Source of the DNA: Paenibacillus sp. sptzw28 | Lineage (GTDB): Bacteria; Bacillota; Bacilli; Paenibacillales; Paenibacillaceae | Length of the DNA stretch: 64,000 bases | Direction of reading: 5' to 3' | Assembly (NCBI RefSeq): GCF_019550795.1 | Contig: NZ_CP080545.1 | Span: 2,700,001 to 2,764,000, forward strand | Shown: positions 35,863 to 44,677 of the stretch, in pieces | How the letters are laid out: each line of letters begins with the position of its first letter | Numbering within the stretch: position 1 is the stretch's first letter | Translations under genes and position numbers: made by a program | Notes under the pieces: model-generated | Told to the model about the DNA's origin: nothing | Databases searched by the model: none | What the model saw: only the letters and a program-made list of their open reading frames with translations

Positions 35863-36437
35863 GGACAGCATCCTCCATTTCGCCAATCATTTGTAATTGC
35901 GGTATCCCTAATATGAAACTTACGATTGCTATTTATTATAGTTAAATTTACAAAAATTAGTAGTCTGTTTATTCTCGAAAATATGAGTTATTATATAGGT
36001 ATAAGGGAAGTAGGCTGCTGTAGCGGGCTTCTATTTCTCGTAGACTAACTGTAAACTAGCCGAATTCCTTGCAGTAAGGAATAACCGGCTTTTTTTATTC
36101 GACATCAGATTATCAAAGAGATGAAGAGCTGATCCATCAACTCTTACTGCGTCCGCGTGGTCGCTCAACTATCGGGCAGGTTTGTGAAATTTTTTAACGA
36201 ATAAATAAATTCAAGGAAGGCTTCAGCCTCAAATACTCAGAATTGATCTGAGAACCAGCAATGGCGATCATCGACAAAGAATTTGAAGTAACTCTCGTTC
36301 TAGGGACCGGAAGGTGCAGGCAAGGAATATCGTGAACGGAGAACGGCACGGAAGCGAGAACGGATGCACTGAAAACGCAAGTGATAATTTAGTAATAAAC
36401 AACGAAAATAGCTATTTAAAAAAGGAGAATGTAGAAT
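35863..36437. other. Intergenic region with an orphan terminator and small remnants
   Basis: 575 bases with no convincing gene. A strong hairpin with a T run stands at 36059-36097 with no reading frame before it. A short open stretch from 36261 (ATG, MAIIDKEFEV) reads briefly and loses any family likeness, so it is probably a gene remnant. Confidence 0.5.
36059..36097 (+). terminator. Orphan terminator with no upstream gene
   Basis: GCCG with ATTCCTT pairs with AAGGAAT and CCGGC, followed by seven T. The transcript it ends is unknown; it could be a small RNA or the lost end of a deleted gene. Confidence 0.7.
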
Positions 36438-36899
36438 ATGTTGAGCAAAAAAACGAATAATGCGGATGTGAGCGGTTACTGTTGCATGAGATTTCCAGTC
36501 ACGGATTTGAAAACGTCGGTAGATTTTTATTGCAATGTGTTGGGCTATGAATTGAATTCGGCAGATTTTCAGTTTGGGGAGGCACATGTTGCATTGAAAA
36601 ATGGAAACGGGCCGAGTATTTTTTTGATGGAAACCAAACCGGAAGAGGTCACACAATTGAAGTTTGTATTTCCTCGTTCATTCTTTATCACAAGCAGCAC
36701 GGGGCACGTGACGATGGTTGAGATGTTGACGAATAATTTGCTTGCTTTGCATGAACGGATTAAACAAGCTGGAGCCCATATTGATCAAGAACCTGTATTT
36801 ACTAATGATTTTGGTTATTTCACCTTTTATGATCCGGATGGGCACTATATTCGGGCGGTCGAAGAAAAGGCGTGTATATCGACTTGTAACAAAGAATGA
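36438..36899 (+). CDS. VOC-family protein
   Basis: Encodes 153 residues. AAAAAGGAGAAT precedes the ATG. Pattern CCMRFPVTDLKTSVDFYCNV then LGYEL, and near the end YFTFYDPDGHYIRAVEE, follow the glyoxalase-like superfamily. The metal-ligand His of the first strand is replaced by residues of MRFPVT, so it may not bind a metal. Function unknown. Confidence 0.82.
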   Translation: MLSKKTNNADVSGYCCMRFPVTDLKTSVDFYCNVLGYELNSADFQFGEAHVALKNGNGPSIFLMETKPEEVTQLKFVFPRSFFITSSTGHVTMVEMLTNNLLALHERIKQAGAHIDQEPVFTNDFGYFTFYDPDGHYIRAVEEKACISTCNKE

Positions 36900-37046
36900 G
36901 TTCAATACTCAAACGGGATCTGACTGAGCATGTGAACTATGGGGGCTACTGTACAGCATCCCCTTCGCTCAGCTAGGGCAGCATAGTTGAATAACATTTG
37001 GGGAAATAAAGGTTTTTGGCTTTTATTTCTTGAACACTTAAAGATT

Positions 37047-37552
37047 ATGACAACAATAAACTTTACTGTTTTGCCACCTTCACAGGCTTTAAGTAGGGAT
37101 GTTGAATGCCTGCGCATCGCGGTGCACACAGGAAATCAGCCACTCGAGGTTAAGGTGTGTCCGAGTGGTTATCCGGGTATCGTGTTTCAGCTTGCAGGGA
37201 CGAGCTCATCGAGTTGACGCTGGATTATATTCGCGATCATATCTCGAGTATTTCAGTGGAGGGGCTGGTAGCTGCTTTTCATATTTCGGAGCGGCAATTA
37301 CAGAAGAGATTCGCCCGTGTCGTAGGCATGCCGCCGCAATTGTACATAAGGTTAAGGCGCGTCAATGAAGCATTACGATTGATGCATTCAGGGCAGTTCG
37401 AACGATTGTCCGACGTCGCCTATGCGCTGAACTATTACGATCAGTCTCATTTTATACGCGATATGAAGTTGTTCTCCTGGGTAAGCCCGAAACATATAGC
37501 GATGAAGGTTAGTGAATTTCATAGTGACCTGGCCGGGTCCTCATACTTGTAG
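37047..37552 (+). pseudogene. AraC-family regulator, frameshifted with internal deletion
   Basis: The first part (ATG 37047, MTTINFTVLPPSQALSR, then VKVCPSGYPGIVFQ) resembles the N-terminal sensor region of AraC regulators with a DUF6597-like domain. Near 37195 the frame shifts, and the second part (DELIELTLDYIRDHIS, EGLVAAFHISERQLQKRFA, SDVAYALNYYDQSHFIRDMK) is a full AraC helix-turn-helix pair. The middle of the protein is missing. A shorter translation of the DNA-binding half from 37157 is possible but would lack the sensor. Confidence 0.75.
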
Positions 37553-37652
37553 AAAAAAGACGGTTTCGTCCAATTTTTTGTCACCCATTCCGGGTATGAT
37601 CAGGTTATTCCATTAGGAAATAATTAACCAACTTACCAAGGAGTGATGAAGC

Positions 37653-38228
37653 ATGAGCAAAATTAAAATGTTGAACCGAATATCGATCGACGGTTACTTT
37701 GCTAGCCCCACTGAAGCCAGTTTTGGTATGGATTGGTTTATTCATGACCCAGAGGTAGACAAAGCAGCGCATTTAATCGGCGGCAAGATGGACACGCTTA
37801 TCCTCGGAGGCACGACTTATCGTGGATTTGAACGCTCCTGGGTGCCTGTTCTGAATGATTCCCATGCGCCCAAACATTTGAAGGAGATCGCTGAAGAGTT
37901 AACCGACATGACTAAAGTCGTTTTCTCCACAACAATCAAAAGTTCGAATTGGAAAAACACACAAATCTTCGATGGCAACCTGATTGAAGTCGTGCGACAA
38001 TTAAAAGAAGACGCTGGCTCTGATATACTCGTGCTGGGCAGCGGCTCCATCATACAGCAGCTTGCGGAAGAAGGTTTGATTGACGAGTTTATATTTATCG
38101 TCACTCCCGTTGTTTCAGGTGGAGGCAAGCCTCTATTTCTGAATGTCGGTCAGTTTGGACTCACTCTGATGGAAGCGAAAGCGTTCGATTCCGGAAACGT
38201 CGTGCTCCACTACGAGCATAGGAAGTAG
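37653..38228 (+). CDS. RibD/dihydrofolate reductase-like protein
   Basis: Encodes 191 residues; AAGGAGTGATGA precedes the ATG. The RibD C-terminal (DHFR-fold) pattern is clear: NRISIDGYFASPTEASFGMD, DTLILGGTTYRGFERSW, VVFSTTIKSSNWKNT, DILVLGSGSIIQQL and IDEFIFIVTPVVSGGGKPLF. It should use NADPH to reduce an unknown pterin or related substrate. Stand-alone members such as YwjB-type proteins are common in Bacillales. It stands alone, after the AraC pseudogene. Confidence 0.88.
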   Translation: MSKIKMLNRISIDGYFASPTEASFGMDWFIHDPEVDKAAHLIGGKMDTLILGGTTYRGFERSWVPVLNDSHAPKHLKEIAEELTDMTKVVFSTTIKSSNWKNTQIFDGNLIEVVRQLKEDAGSDILVLGSGSIIQQLAEEGLIDEFIFIVTPVVSGGGKPLFLNVGQFGLTLMEAKAFDSGNVVLHYEHRK

Positions 38229-38304
38229 AGGTTAGCTCGAAAGACAGTGAAATTATTCTAGTTGAGAAACAGGTGGAAGGAAACATCATGCTCGGCGTCG
38301 GGTC

Positions 38305-38448
38305 GATTTAGTCAAATGTGGTGCGGAGTTGATTAAAGAAGTGGCTGAGGTCAACAAGCGACTGCCTGTCGTATTGATTAACGGTAATTTGCCTGGAGCC
38401 TCACTGCATCGAGTCATCATTGACAAATCAGCGGATGGCGATGCGTAG
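38305..38448 (+). pseudogene. Fragment of a LacI/PurR-type sensor domain
   Basis: 48 codons read LIKEVAEVNKRLPVVLINGN, then LPGASLHRVIIDKSADGDA and stop. VVLINGNLPG with HRVIID is typical of the first sugar-binding lobe of LacI-type regulators. There is no helix-turn-helix before it and no second lobe after it, so it is a remnant. Confidence 0.6.
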
Positions 38449-38613
38449 AATGGAATACCGAATAAGGCTAGGGTTTTTGTGGTGAAATTCTACCCTACCA
38501 TTAACCCAATATTCTAAAAAATAGTTTTTAGTCTAGCCAATACCGGCTATTAGTCCATGCCTAAAATAAACGACTCACGTACACTAAACCATCTATAGAG
38601 GGAGGTGTCATTG

Positions 38614-39423
38614 TTGAGTTGTCCGGATAGAAAAAAACGGTTTAAAAAGAAAACCGTAAAGAGACGTCGTCATTGGGTTAATAAAAAAGTTATTAAAAAA
38701 CAATGCCCGTGTCCCCCGCCTACTGGACAGCAATTACTTCAAGGACTTGCGGGAGCAATTGCAGAAGCTGGACCCGGAGGACTTGCAGGCGCACTTGGAC
38801 CCCAAGGACAAGCAGGACTTGTGGGAGCGATTGGCGCACTTGGACCCGAAGGTTTTGCAGGAGCACTTGGACCCCGGGGACTAGCAGGACTGGCAGGAGC
38901 AATTGGCGCAATTGGCCCCGAAGGACTGGCAGGAGCGCTTGGACCCCAGGGACTAGCAGGACTGACAGGAGCAATTGGCGCAGCTGGACCAGAAGGTGGA
39001 GTATTAGGCTTTGCAGATTTTTTTGCCTTAATGCCTCCTGATAATGCAGCAACTGTTGCTCCCGACACGGATGTAAGTTTTCCGCAAGATGGTCCAAACA
39101 GTGGGACTGAAATTACCCGTGTAAATGCGAGCTCATTTAACTTGGCTGCAATTGGCACTTATCAGGTTTTGTTTCAGGTAGGTGTAAATGAGCCGGGTCA
39201 ACTCATTTTAACGCTCAATGGCGCTGACCTGCCTTATACGGTGGTCGGGCGTGCAACAGGAACTTCTCAAATAGTAGGAATGGCTCTTGTGCAAACTTCG
39301 GTCATTAATTCAGTTCTCACAGTTCGAAATCCTGCCGGCAATGCCGCGGCACTCACGATCACTCCATTAGCTGGAGGAACAAGGTCAGTTTCCGCACACC
39401 TTGTTATTACGCAGATCGCATAA
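38614..39423 (+). CDS. Collagen-like spore-surface-type protein
   Basis: Encodes 269 residues. The TTG at 38614 is chosen because GGGAGGTG lies just ahead. A basic, Cys-containing start (SCPDRKKRFKKKTVKRRRHW) resembles exosporium basal-layer-binding leaders. About 25 Gly-X-Y triplets follow (residues ~50-125), with a higher-order 24-residue repeat (GLAGALGPxGxAGLxGAIGA) present three times. The C-terminal ~130 residues (DTDVSFPQDGPNSGTEITR, GTYQVLFQVGVNEPG, SAHLVITQIA) form a BclA-like jelly-roll. It likely trimerises on the spore surface. Alanine- and leucine-rich triplets are less proline-rich than most. Confidence 0.88.
   Translation: MSCPDRKKRFKKKTVKRRRHWVNKKVIKKQCPCPPPTGQQLLQGLAGAIAEAGPGGLAGALGPQGQAGLVGAIGALGPEGFAGALGPRGLAGLAGAIGAIGPEGLAGALGPQGLAGLTGAIGAAGPEGGVLGFADFFALMPPDNAATVAPDTDVSFPQDGPNSGTEITRVNASSFNLAAIGTYQVLFQVGVNEPGQLILTLNGADLPYTVVGRATGTSQIVGMALVQTSVINSVLTVRNPAGNAAALTITPLAGGTRSVSAHLVITQIA
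38770..38997 (+). repeat. 72-bp tandem repeat encoding the collagen-like domain
   Basis: Three imperfect copies of a 72-bp unit encode Gly-X-Y triplets. The repeated nucleotide phrase is of the form GGAGCAATTGGCGC-GGACC-GAAGG. Such runs commonly change copy number between strains. Confidence 0.75.
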
Positions 39424-39545
39424 AGGGAAATCAACGTATTGAACGAAATACCACCTATCATCTTGTTGTGGGAATTGACATGGCAAAGGAAACCCATGTA
39501 GCACAAGCCACGAACTTCCGCGGAATAGTCCTTTCTATTTTAATT
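39424..39545 (+). pseudogene. IS110-family transposase, N-terminal fragment
   Basis: Reading in the frame of QRIERNTTYHLVVGIDMAKE, then THVAQATNFRGIVLS and a stop, matches the start of IS110 transposases (HLVVGIDIAKE-HVA-A-NFRG). Nothing of the remainder is present. It directly joins the next fragment. Confidence 0.7.
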
Positions 39546-39722
39546 TGAAGGATTTCAGGGAGCAGTTGGGGGATATTCCTGTAGTAGTTGAGTTCCGCCA
39601 TGAAGAGTGGATCGATGAGCGGATATTCGAATTGCTGGAAGACGAGGGACTTGGCTATGTCTGCGTGGACGAGCCGCAGTTTAAGACACTCGTGCCTCCG
39701 ATGCCTTTGAGTTGTACGAATA
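39546..39722 (+). pseudogene. DUF72 (YecE-like) protein fragment
   Basis: About 58 codons read KDFREQLGDIPVVVEFRHEE, then a region with GLGYVCVDEPQF and VPPM. VEFRHEEW and VCVDEPQF are DUF72 core motifs. Its beginning and end are missing. Confidence 0.65.
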
Positions 39723-39767
39723 GAACCGCCGCTGAGCAAAAAAAGGGCAGCAGCGGTTTTTTTGTGT
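39723..39767 (+). terminator. Terminator before the GH43 gene
   Basis: AACCGCCGCT and AGCAGCGGTT pair with one mismatch, followed by seven T. Confidence 0.75.
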
Positions 39768-39896
39768 GTAAAGAATTAAAAAATGGACAAAAAATGAGTA
39801 TTTTTTAAATAATTCGTGAGTATTTGATAAGTTAGTAAGTGTCCACATGTGATAAAATGAAGACGTTTTTGAATGTTTATTTGGGAGGAATCATAA

Positions 39897-41474
39897 ATGA
39901 GCACGACAATGAATCTAAATAATAGTCAACCATGGGTGTCGGACCAAGGAGACGGCACGTTTATCAATCCGGTTCTTCATGCCGATTATTCGGACCCTGA
40001 CGTAATCAGAGTCGGAGAAGATTTCTATATGACGGCCTCAAGCTTCAGTCATCTGCCGGGACTGCCTATCCTGCACTCGAAGGATCTGATTAACTGGAAA
40101 CTGATCAATCACGTTATGCAGAGTATGGATTTGCCGGGTTATGATAAGCCGCATCACGGTAAAGGCGTTTGGGCTCCGAGCATCCGGTTCCACAATGGCA
40201 AATTCTGGATATATTATGGTGATCCGGACGTCGGTATATTCATGACTACTGCTGATGACCCGGCGGGGCAATGGACGCCACTCCACTTGGTTAAGGAAGG
40301 GAAGGGATTGATCGATACTTGTCCGTTCTGGGATGAAGACGGTCAGGCTTATCTGGTGCACGCTTTCGCGCACAGCCGCTGCGGGATCAAAAGCAAATTA
40401 AACCTTTGCCGGATGTCTCTCGACGGAAAGAGTCTGCTTGATGACGGACAAATTATTTTCGACGGCACCGTTACCCATCCGACATTGGAAGGACCCAAGA
40501 TGTATAAACGGAACGGGTATTACTATATGTTCGCACCGGCCGGCGGAGTCCCGACAGGCTGGCAGATGATTCTGCGTTCGAAGTCGGTATTCGGTCCGTA
40601 CGAGGATCGGATCGTCCTTCATCAAGGAGATTCACCGGTGAACGGCCCCCACCAAGGCGGGTGGGTGGAGCTGGATTCGGGTGAATCATGGTTCCTTCAT
40701 TTCCAGGATAAGGATGCGTATGGCCGCATTATACACCTGCAGCCTGTCAACTGGGTAGATGATTGGCCGTTGATGGGTGAAGACAGTAACGGTGACGGTA
40801 TCGGCGAACCGGTGCTGCGGTTCAAGAAACCGGATGTAGGAAGGGAATATCCGGTAGAAACACCGGTCACTTCTGACGGGTTCGATGATGCGGTGCTCGG
40901 CCTTCAGTGGCAATGGCAGGCAAACCCGAAAGCTGATTGGTATAAGCTTGGAGAAAGACAAAGCCATCTGAGACTTTATGCCGCACCGCTTCCCAGCGAC
41001 GCCGCTACCTTATATGATGTCCCACAGCTGCTTCTGCAGAAATTCCCCGCTCTCCGCTTTCAAGCGACGGCAAAGCTTGATTGTCATGCGATGGTCCAGG
41101 GAGACAAAGCTGGACTCATTATCTTCGGCTATAGCTATGCTTATTTGGGACTTCGGCGCAGCTCAGACGAAGACGGCGGTGGCCTCATACTATTCAGGGC
41201 GGAAGGGGACGCCAAGCAGGAGACCGTATTATGGTACACGGAAGCTGCAGTCGAAACGGTCTATCTTCGGGTCTCGGTTGAGGAAAATGCATTATGCTCG
41301 TTCAGCTTCAGCACAGACGGGACAAACTTCACAGCTGTTGACGGGCCTGCGTTCCAGGCTAGAGAAGGGCACTGGGTCGGTGCGAAAGCCGGTTTGTTCG
41401 CGATCCATGACGGAACGCAGCAGGGCGCGGGCGGATTCATCGACGTTGATTGGTTTCAAGTTACAGGGTTGTAA
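39897..41474 (+). CDS. Glycoside hydrolase family 43 (beta-xylosidase/arabinosidase type)
   Basis: Encodes 525 residues; GGGAGGAATCATAA precedes the ATG. The N-terminal five-bladed propeller holds the general base Asp in NPVLHADYSDPDVIRVG, the pKa-modulating Asp in GLIDTCPFWDEDG and the acid Glu in THPTLEGPKMYKRNGYYY. The C-terminal ~200 residues (VTSDGFDDAVLGLQWQWQA, DGTQQGAGGFIDVDWFQV) are a beta-sandwich (GH43 C2/DUF1349-like) common in beta-xylosidases. There is no signal peptide, so it should trim imported xylo- or arabino-oligosaccharides in the cytoplasm. It is the first of a plant-fibre gene series; the next CAZyme gene starts 276 bases on. Confidence 0.92.
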   Translation: MSTTMNLNNSQPWVSDQGDGTFINPVLHADYSDPDVIRVGEDFYMTASSFSHLPGLPILHSKDLINWKLINHVMQSMDLPGYDKPHHGKGVWAPSIRFHNGKFWIYYGDPDVGIFMTTADDPAGQWTPLHLVKEGKGLIDTCPFWDEDGQAYLVHAFAHSRCGIKSKLNLCRMSLDGKSLLDDGQIIFDGTVTHPTLEGPKMYKRNGYYYMFAPAGGVPTGWQMILRSKSVFGPYEDRIVLHQGDSPVNGPHQGGWVELDSGESWFLHFQDKDAYGRIIHLQPVNWVDDWPLMGEDSNGDGIGEPVLRFKKPDVGREYPVETPVTSDGFDDAVLGLQWQWQANPKADWYKLGERQSHLRLYAAPLPSDAATLYDVPQLLLQKFPALRFQATAKLDCHAMVQGDKAGLIIFGYSYAYLGLRRSSDEDGGGLILFRAEGDAKQETVLWYTEAAVETVYLRVSVEENALCSFSFSTDGTNFTAVDGPAFQAREGHWVGAKAGLFAIHDGTQQGAGGFIDVDWFQVTGL

Positions 41475-41750
41475 TTTTCGGTTAAGTTGTTACGCGCGTT
41501 TCCTTGCCGCCGCTCCGCGCGGCCGGCGGGGAAACTTTTTTTTATATCAATGAAACGAATGAACGGACCATATGACAAGAAAAGAAAATTCGAAGCGAAT
41601 AGTGACAGAAAGCGATAAAGAAAATATTACTTTAATTCGTTAAAATGATAGCGTTAAACATTTTTTTCTGCCTGAATTCGGAGGGTAGGTTGTCAGTATC
41701 GTTCGAGGGCTGCGTGCTTGATGCTAAACAGGAAAGGGATGAGTCTGATA
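41475..41750 (+). other. Intergenic region before GH105
   Basis: 276 bases. It holds a weak C+G-rich hairpin-like stretch after GH43 and a cre-like sequence TGATAGCGTTAAACA at 41646-41660, which fits the cre consensus except for one extra base. No gene is seen. Confidence 0.5.
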
Positions 41751-42904
41751 TGAATAAGCTGTTAACAGGCCAAGCGTCCATCGGGTGGGCGCAGAAAACG
41801 GCCGAGACGATTGTAAACGAATCGGATAATAAAGGGTATCACTCGGAGCTTGCGAAACGATGGGCGTATGTTCCGGGCATGATGCTGATGGCCCTGGGCC
41901 GAACAGGGGAGCAATATGGAATCCCTGAGTATTCTGATTTCATGAAGAGGCACATGGACTTATTCGTTCGTGAAGACGGGACGATTTACTCCTATTCGCT
42001 GGAAGAATATAATCTTGACCAAATCAACCAGGGCAAAAACCTGTTCACCCTCATGAAGATAACAGGGGAAAGCCGGTATGAGAAAGCGGCGCATCTGCTC
42101 GCCGCTCAGCTGCTCGGACACCCGAGAACATCCGGCGGAGGGCTCTGGCACAAGAAAGTATATCCGTTCCAGATGTGGCTCGACGGCTTGTACATGGCGA
42201 TGCCTTTTCTGGCGCAATACGCGAAGACATTTGAGCGTCCGCAGCTCTTCGATGAAGTGGCGCATCAGCTGTTATTGGTAGAGCAGAAAACCCGTGATCC
42301 GAAGACCGGGCTGCTGTATCACGGGTGGGATGAGTCCAAGGAGCAAATATGGGCTGATCCCGTTACCGGCTGCTCGCAGAATTTCTGGAGCCGTGCGATG
42401 GGCTGGTACGCGATGGCGATAGTGGATAGTCTTGAGCATTTTCCGGTCGATCATCCAAAGCGGGGAACGATAATCGGCATATTCGAGCGGATGTGCCACT
42501 CGCTTTGCCGTGTTCAGGAGAGAGATAGCGGATTATGGTTTCAGGTTCTGGACCAGGGCTTCCGGGAGGGGAATTATTTGGAGGCTTCCGGTTCAAGCAT
42601 GTTCGTTTATGCGATGGCAAAAGGGCTGCGATTACGTTATTTATCGGGTAATTTTCATTCTAACGCAGTCAGAGGTTATCAGGGTATTCTGGACCGGCTG
42701 GTCGAAGAGGACGAATCCGGCGTTCATCTGCATTCGATCTGTCATGGAGCCGGTCTAAGTCTCGACCGAGACGGAACTTACGGATATTACATCAGAGAGC
42801 AGGTCGTATCCGATGCTCATATGGGCATGGCGCCATTTCTGCTGGCAAGTTTGGAAATGGAACGCTATCATGCGGCTATGACCGGTGAAGAGGCCAGTGC
42901 ATGA
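41751..42904 (+). CDS. GH105 unsaturated rhamnogalacturonyl hydrolase
   Basis: Encodes 384 residues; GAAAGGGATGA precedes the ATG. The (alpha/alpha)6 family core is recognised in WAYVPGMMLMALGRTGEQYG, KKVYPFQMWLDGLYMAMPFL with the catalytic-type Asp in WLDGLYMA, and CSQNFWSRAMGWYAMAIVD. It removes the 4,5-unsaturated galacturonyl residue that rhamnogalacturonan lyases leave, so it continues the work of PL11 at 51591. No signal peptide. Its stop overlaps the CE8-CE12 start by four bases (ATGA), so the two proteins are translationally coupled. Confidence 0.92.
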
Positions 42905-44595
42905 TTGTTGCTGCGGATGGAAGCGGTGATTTTACAAGTATTCAGGAAGCGATTAACGCCATACCGTCAAATAATTCGAATCTTGTAACAGTGTTCATTA
43001 AAAGCGGCGTTTATAAAGAGAAGCTTCATATCGAGAAGCCCTATATTAGGCTGAAGGGTGAGGATGCGGAAAGAACGGTCATCACTTTCGACGATTATGC
43101 GAAGAAGAAATTTCCTGACGGTACTTATTATTACACCTTTTATTCATATTCCGTTTTTATAGGTGCAGATGACTTTCAAGCCGAGAATCTGACATTCATC
43201 AATTCCGCCGGAAGAGGGGACGCAGTCGGGCAGGCGCTTGCGGCGTACATCGATGGAGACCGTGCTGCATTCAAGGACTGCCGGTTTATAGGCTGCCAGG
43301 ATACCGTCTTCACCGGTCCCCTGCCGGAAGCTCCTGTTGAGAGAGCCACTTTCGGAGGGCCCAGAGATCAGGCGCCGAGAAGAAAGGTGCGGCAGTATTA
43401 CGAAAGATGCTATATTGAAGGAGATGTGGATTTCATATTCGGATCGGCGACCGCCGTGTTTAACCGGTGCGAAATATTTTCCAGAAACCGGCTTGCCGGG
43501 CCGGCAGAACGGTCGGGTCCTTCGTACACCAACGGCTGGATAACGGCGGCATCTACGCCTGAAGACGCCCCGTTCGGTTATGTTTTTACCGAATGCAGCC
43601 TCACTGGAGATGCGCCGCGACAGTCGGTTTATCTCGGAAGACCATGGAGAATTCATGCGAAAGTCGCCTTTCTGAATTGTTGGATGGGAGATCACATCAA
43701 GCCCGAAGGATGGCATAACTGGGATAAGCCGGCGAGCGAGCGGACAACCCGTTACTGCGAATATAACAGCTCGGGACCCGGGGCGGCTGCTGCCGCTCAG
43801 CGTGCACCTTGGTCTAGTATGCTGACGATTAAAGAGGCTGATGACTATTCAATCGCAAATGTTCTATCAGGCAATGACGGATGGAATCCGGAACAGACAA
43901 CATTCTCAAGGGGGTTCACTATGCCGCGAATAAACGTATTTCTTGCAGGCGATTCAACGGTCTCCGGTAACCATGCCGCTCCTATGGAAGGATGGGGAGA
44001 GGTGCTGCAGAGCTTTATGAACGGGGAGGCAATAGTACATAATGAAGCTTTCTCCGGTCGAAGCTCCAAGAGCTTTATCGATGAGGGAAGGCTGGCCAAG
44101 ATTGAAGCCAATATCGGAAGCGGGGATTATCTGCTTATCCAGTTCGGCCATAACGACCAGAAGCCGGATGAGGAGAGACGCACAGAGCCTTTCAGCACTT
44201 ATAAATCATATCTGAAGCGTTACGTCGACGTCGCCCGAAGCAAAGAAGCGGTGCCGGTACTTATTACTTCCGTGCAGCGCAGGAAATTCGATGAGCATGG
44301 CAATCATCTGGACACTCATGGGGATTATCCGATAGCGATGAAGCAGCTTGCCGAAGAATGCAATGTTCCTATCATCGATTTGGATGTCCGCAGCAAAGCT
44401 CTTATCGAAAGCTTGGGACCCGAGCAATCCAAATCATTATTCGTATGGCTTGAGCCGGGGGAGTCTCCTAATTATCCGGACGGCATTCAGGACGATACAC
44501 ATTTCTCCGAATATGGAGCCAAACAAATGGCGCGGCTCGTCATTGAGGCGATCGAGCAATTACGCCTTCCGTTATCTGCTTACATACTGAAATAA
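42901..44595 (+). CDS. Fusion of CE8 pectin methylesterase and CE12 SGNH acetylesterase
   Basis: Encodes 564 residues. Residues 1-~330 are a CE8 pectin methylesterase: VFIKSGVYKEKLHI, QDTVFTGP, the catalytic Asp in VDFIFGSATAVFNRC and the arginine block YLGRPWR. Residues ~341-560 are a rhamnogalacturonan acetylesterase: nucleophile Ser352 in FLAGDSTVSG, FSGRSSKSF, QFGHNDQKPD and DDTHFSEYGAKQ. Together they would remove methyl and acetyl esters from pectin fragments. There is no signal peptide, which is unusual for CE8. An internal ribosome site AAGGGGG (43908-43914) with ATG at 43921 may start the CE12 half on its own. The gene overlaps GH105 by four bases. Confidence 0.92.
   Translation: MIVAADGSGDFTSIQEAINAIPSNNSNLVTVFIKSGVYKEKLHIEKPYIRLKGEDAERTVITFDDYAKKKFPDGTYYYTFYSYSVFIGADDFQAENLTFINSAGRGDAVGQALAAYIDGDRAAFKDCRFIGCQDTVFTGPLPEAPVERATFGGPRDQAPRRKVRQYYERCYIEGDVDFIFGSATAVFNRCEIFSRNRLAGPAERSGPSYTNGWITAASTPEDAPFGYVFTECSLTGDAPRQSVYLGRPWRIHAKVAFLNCWMGDHIKPEGWHNWDKPASERTTRYCEYNSSGPGAAAAAQRAPWSSMLTIKEADDYSIANVLSGNDGWNPEQTTFSRGFTMPRINVFLAGDSTVSGNHAAPMEGWGEVLQSFMNGEAIVHNEAFSGRSSKSFIDEGRLAKIEANIGSGDYLLIQFGHNDQKPDEERRTEPFSTYKSYLKRYVDVARSKEAVPVLITSVQRRKFDEHGNHLDTHGDYPIAMKQLAEECNVPIIDLDVRSKALIESLGPEQSKSLFVWLEPGESPNYPDGIQDDTHFSEYGAKQMARLVIEAIEQLRLPLSAYILK
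43908..43923 (+). promoter_or_regulatory. Internal ribosome site at the CE12 domain boundary
   Basis: AAGGGGG followed by six bases and ATG CCG CGA ATA AAC. The ATG is Met341 of the fusion and the first residue of the CE12 domain, so translation could yield a separate 224-residue esterase. Confidence 0.5.
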
Positions 44596-44599
44596 AATA

Positions 44600-44634
44600 G
44601 AGCAGCCGGGAACATTTCCGGCTGCTCCATTTTG
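44600..44634 (+). terminator. Terminator of the GH105-CE8-CE12 unit
   Basis: GAGCAGCCGG and CCGGCTGCTC form a 10-bp stem around an 8-base loop, with TTTT after. Confidence 0.8.
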
Positions 44635-44677
44635 TAATGAAAGGATCTGGCGTTACATTTGAGTCAATCGATTGAGT

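Noticed and set aside
38703..39158. Alternative frames over the collagen-like repeat
   Set aside because: Repetitive DNA opens all frames; only the Gly-X-Y frame has a ribosome site and a non-repetitive C-terminal domain.
41646..41660. TGATAGCGTTAAACA as a second cre site
   Set aside because: It needs one extra base to fit the consensus, so it is noted only in the intergenic entry and not called.
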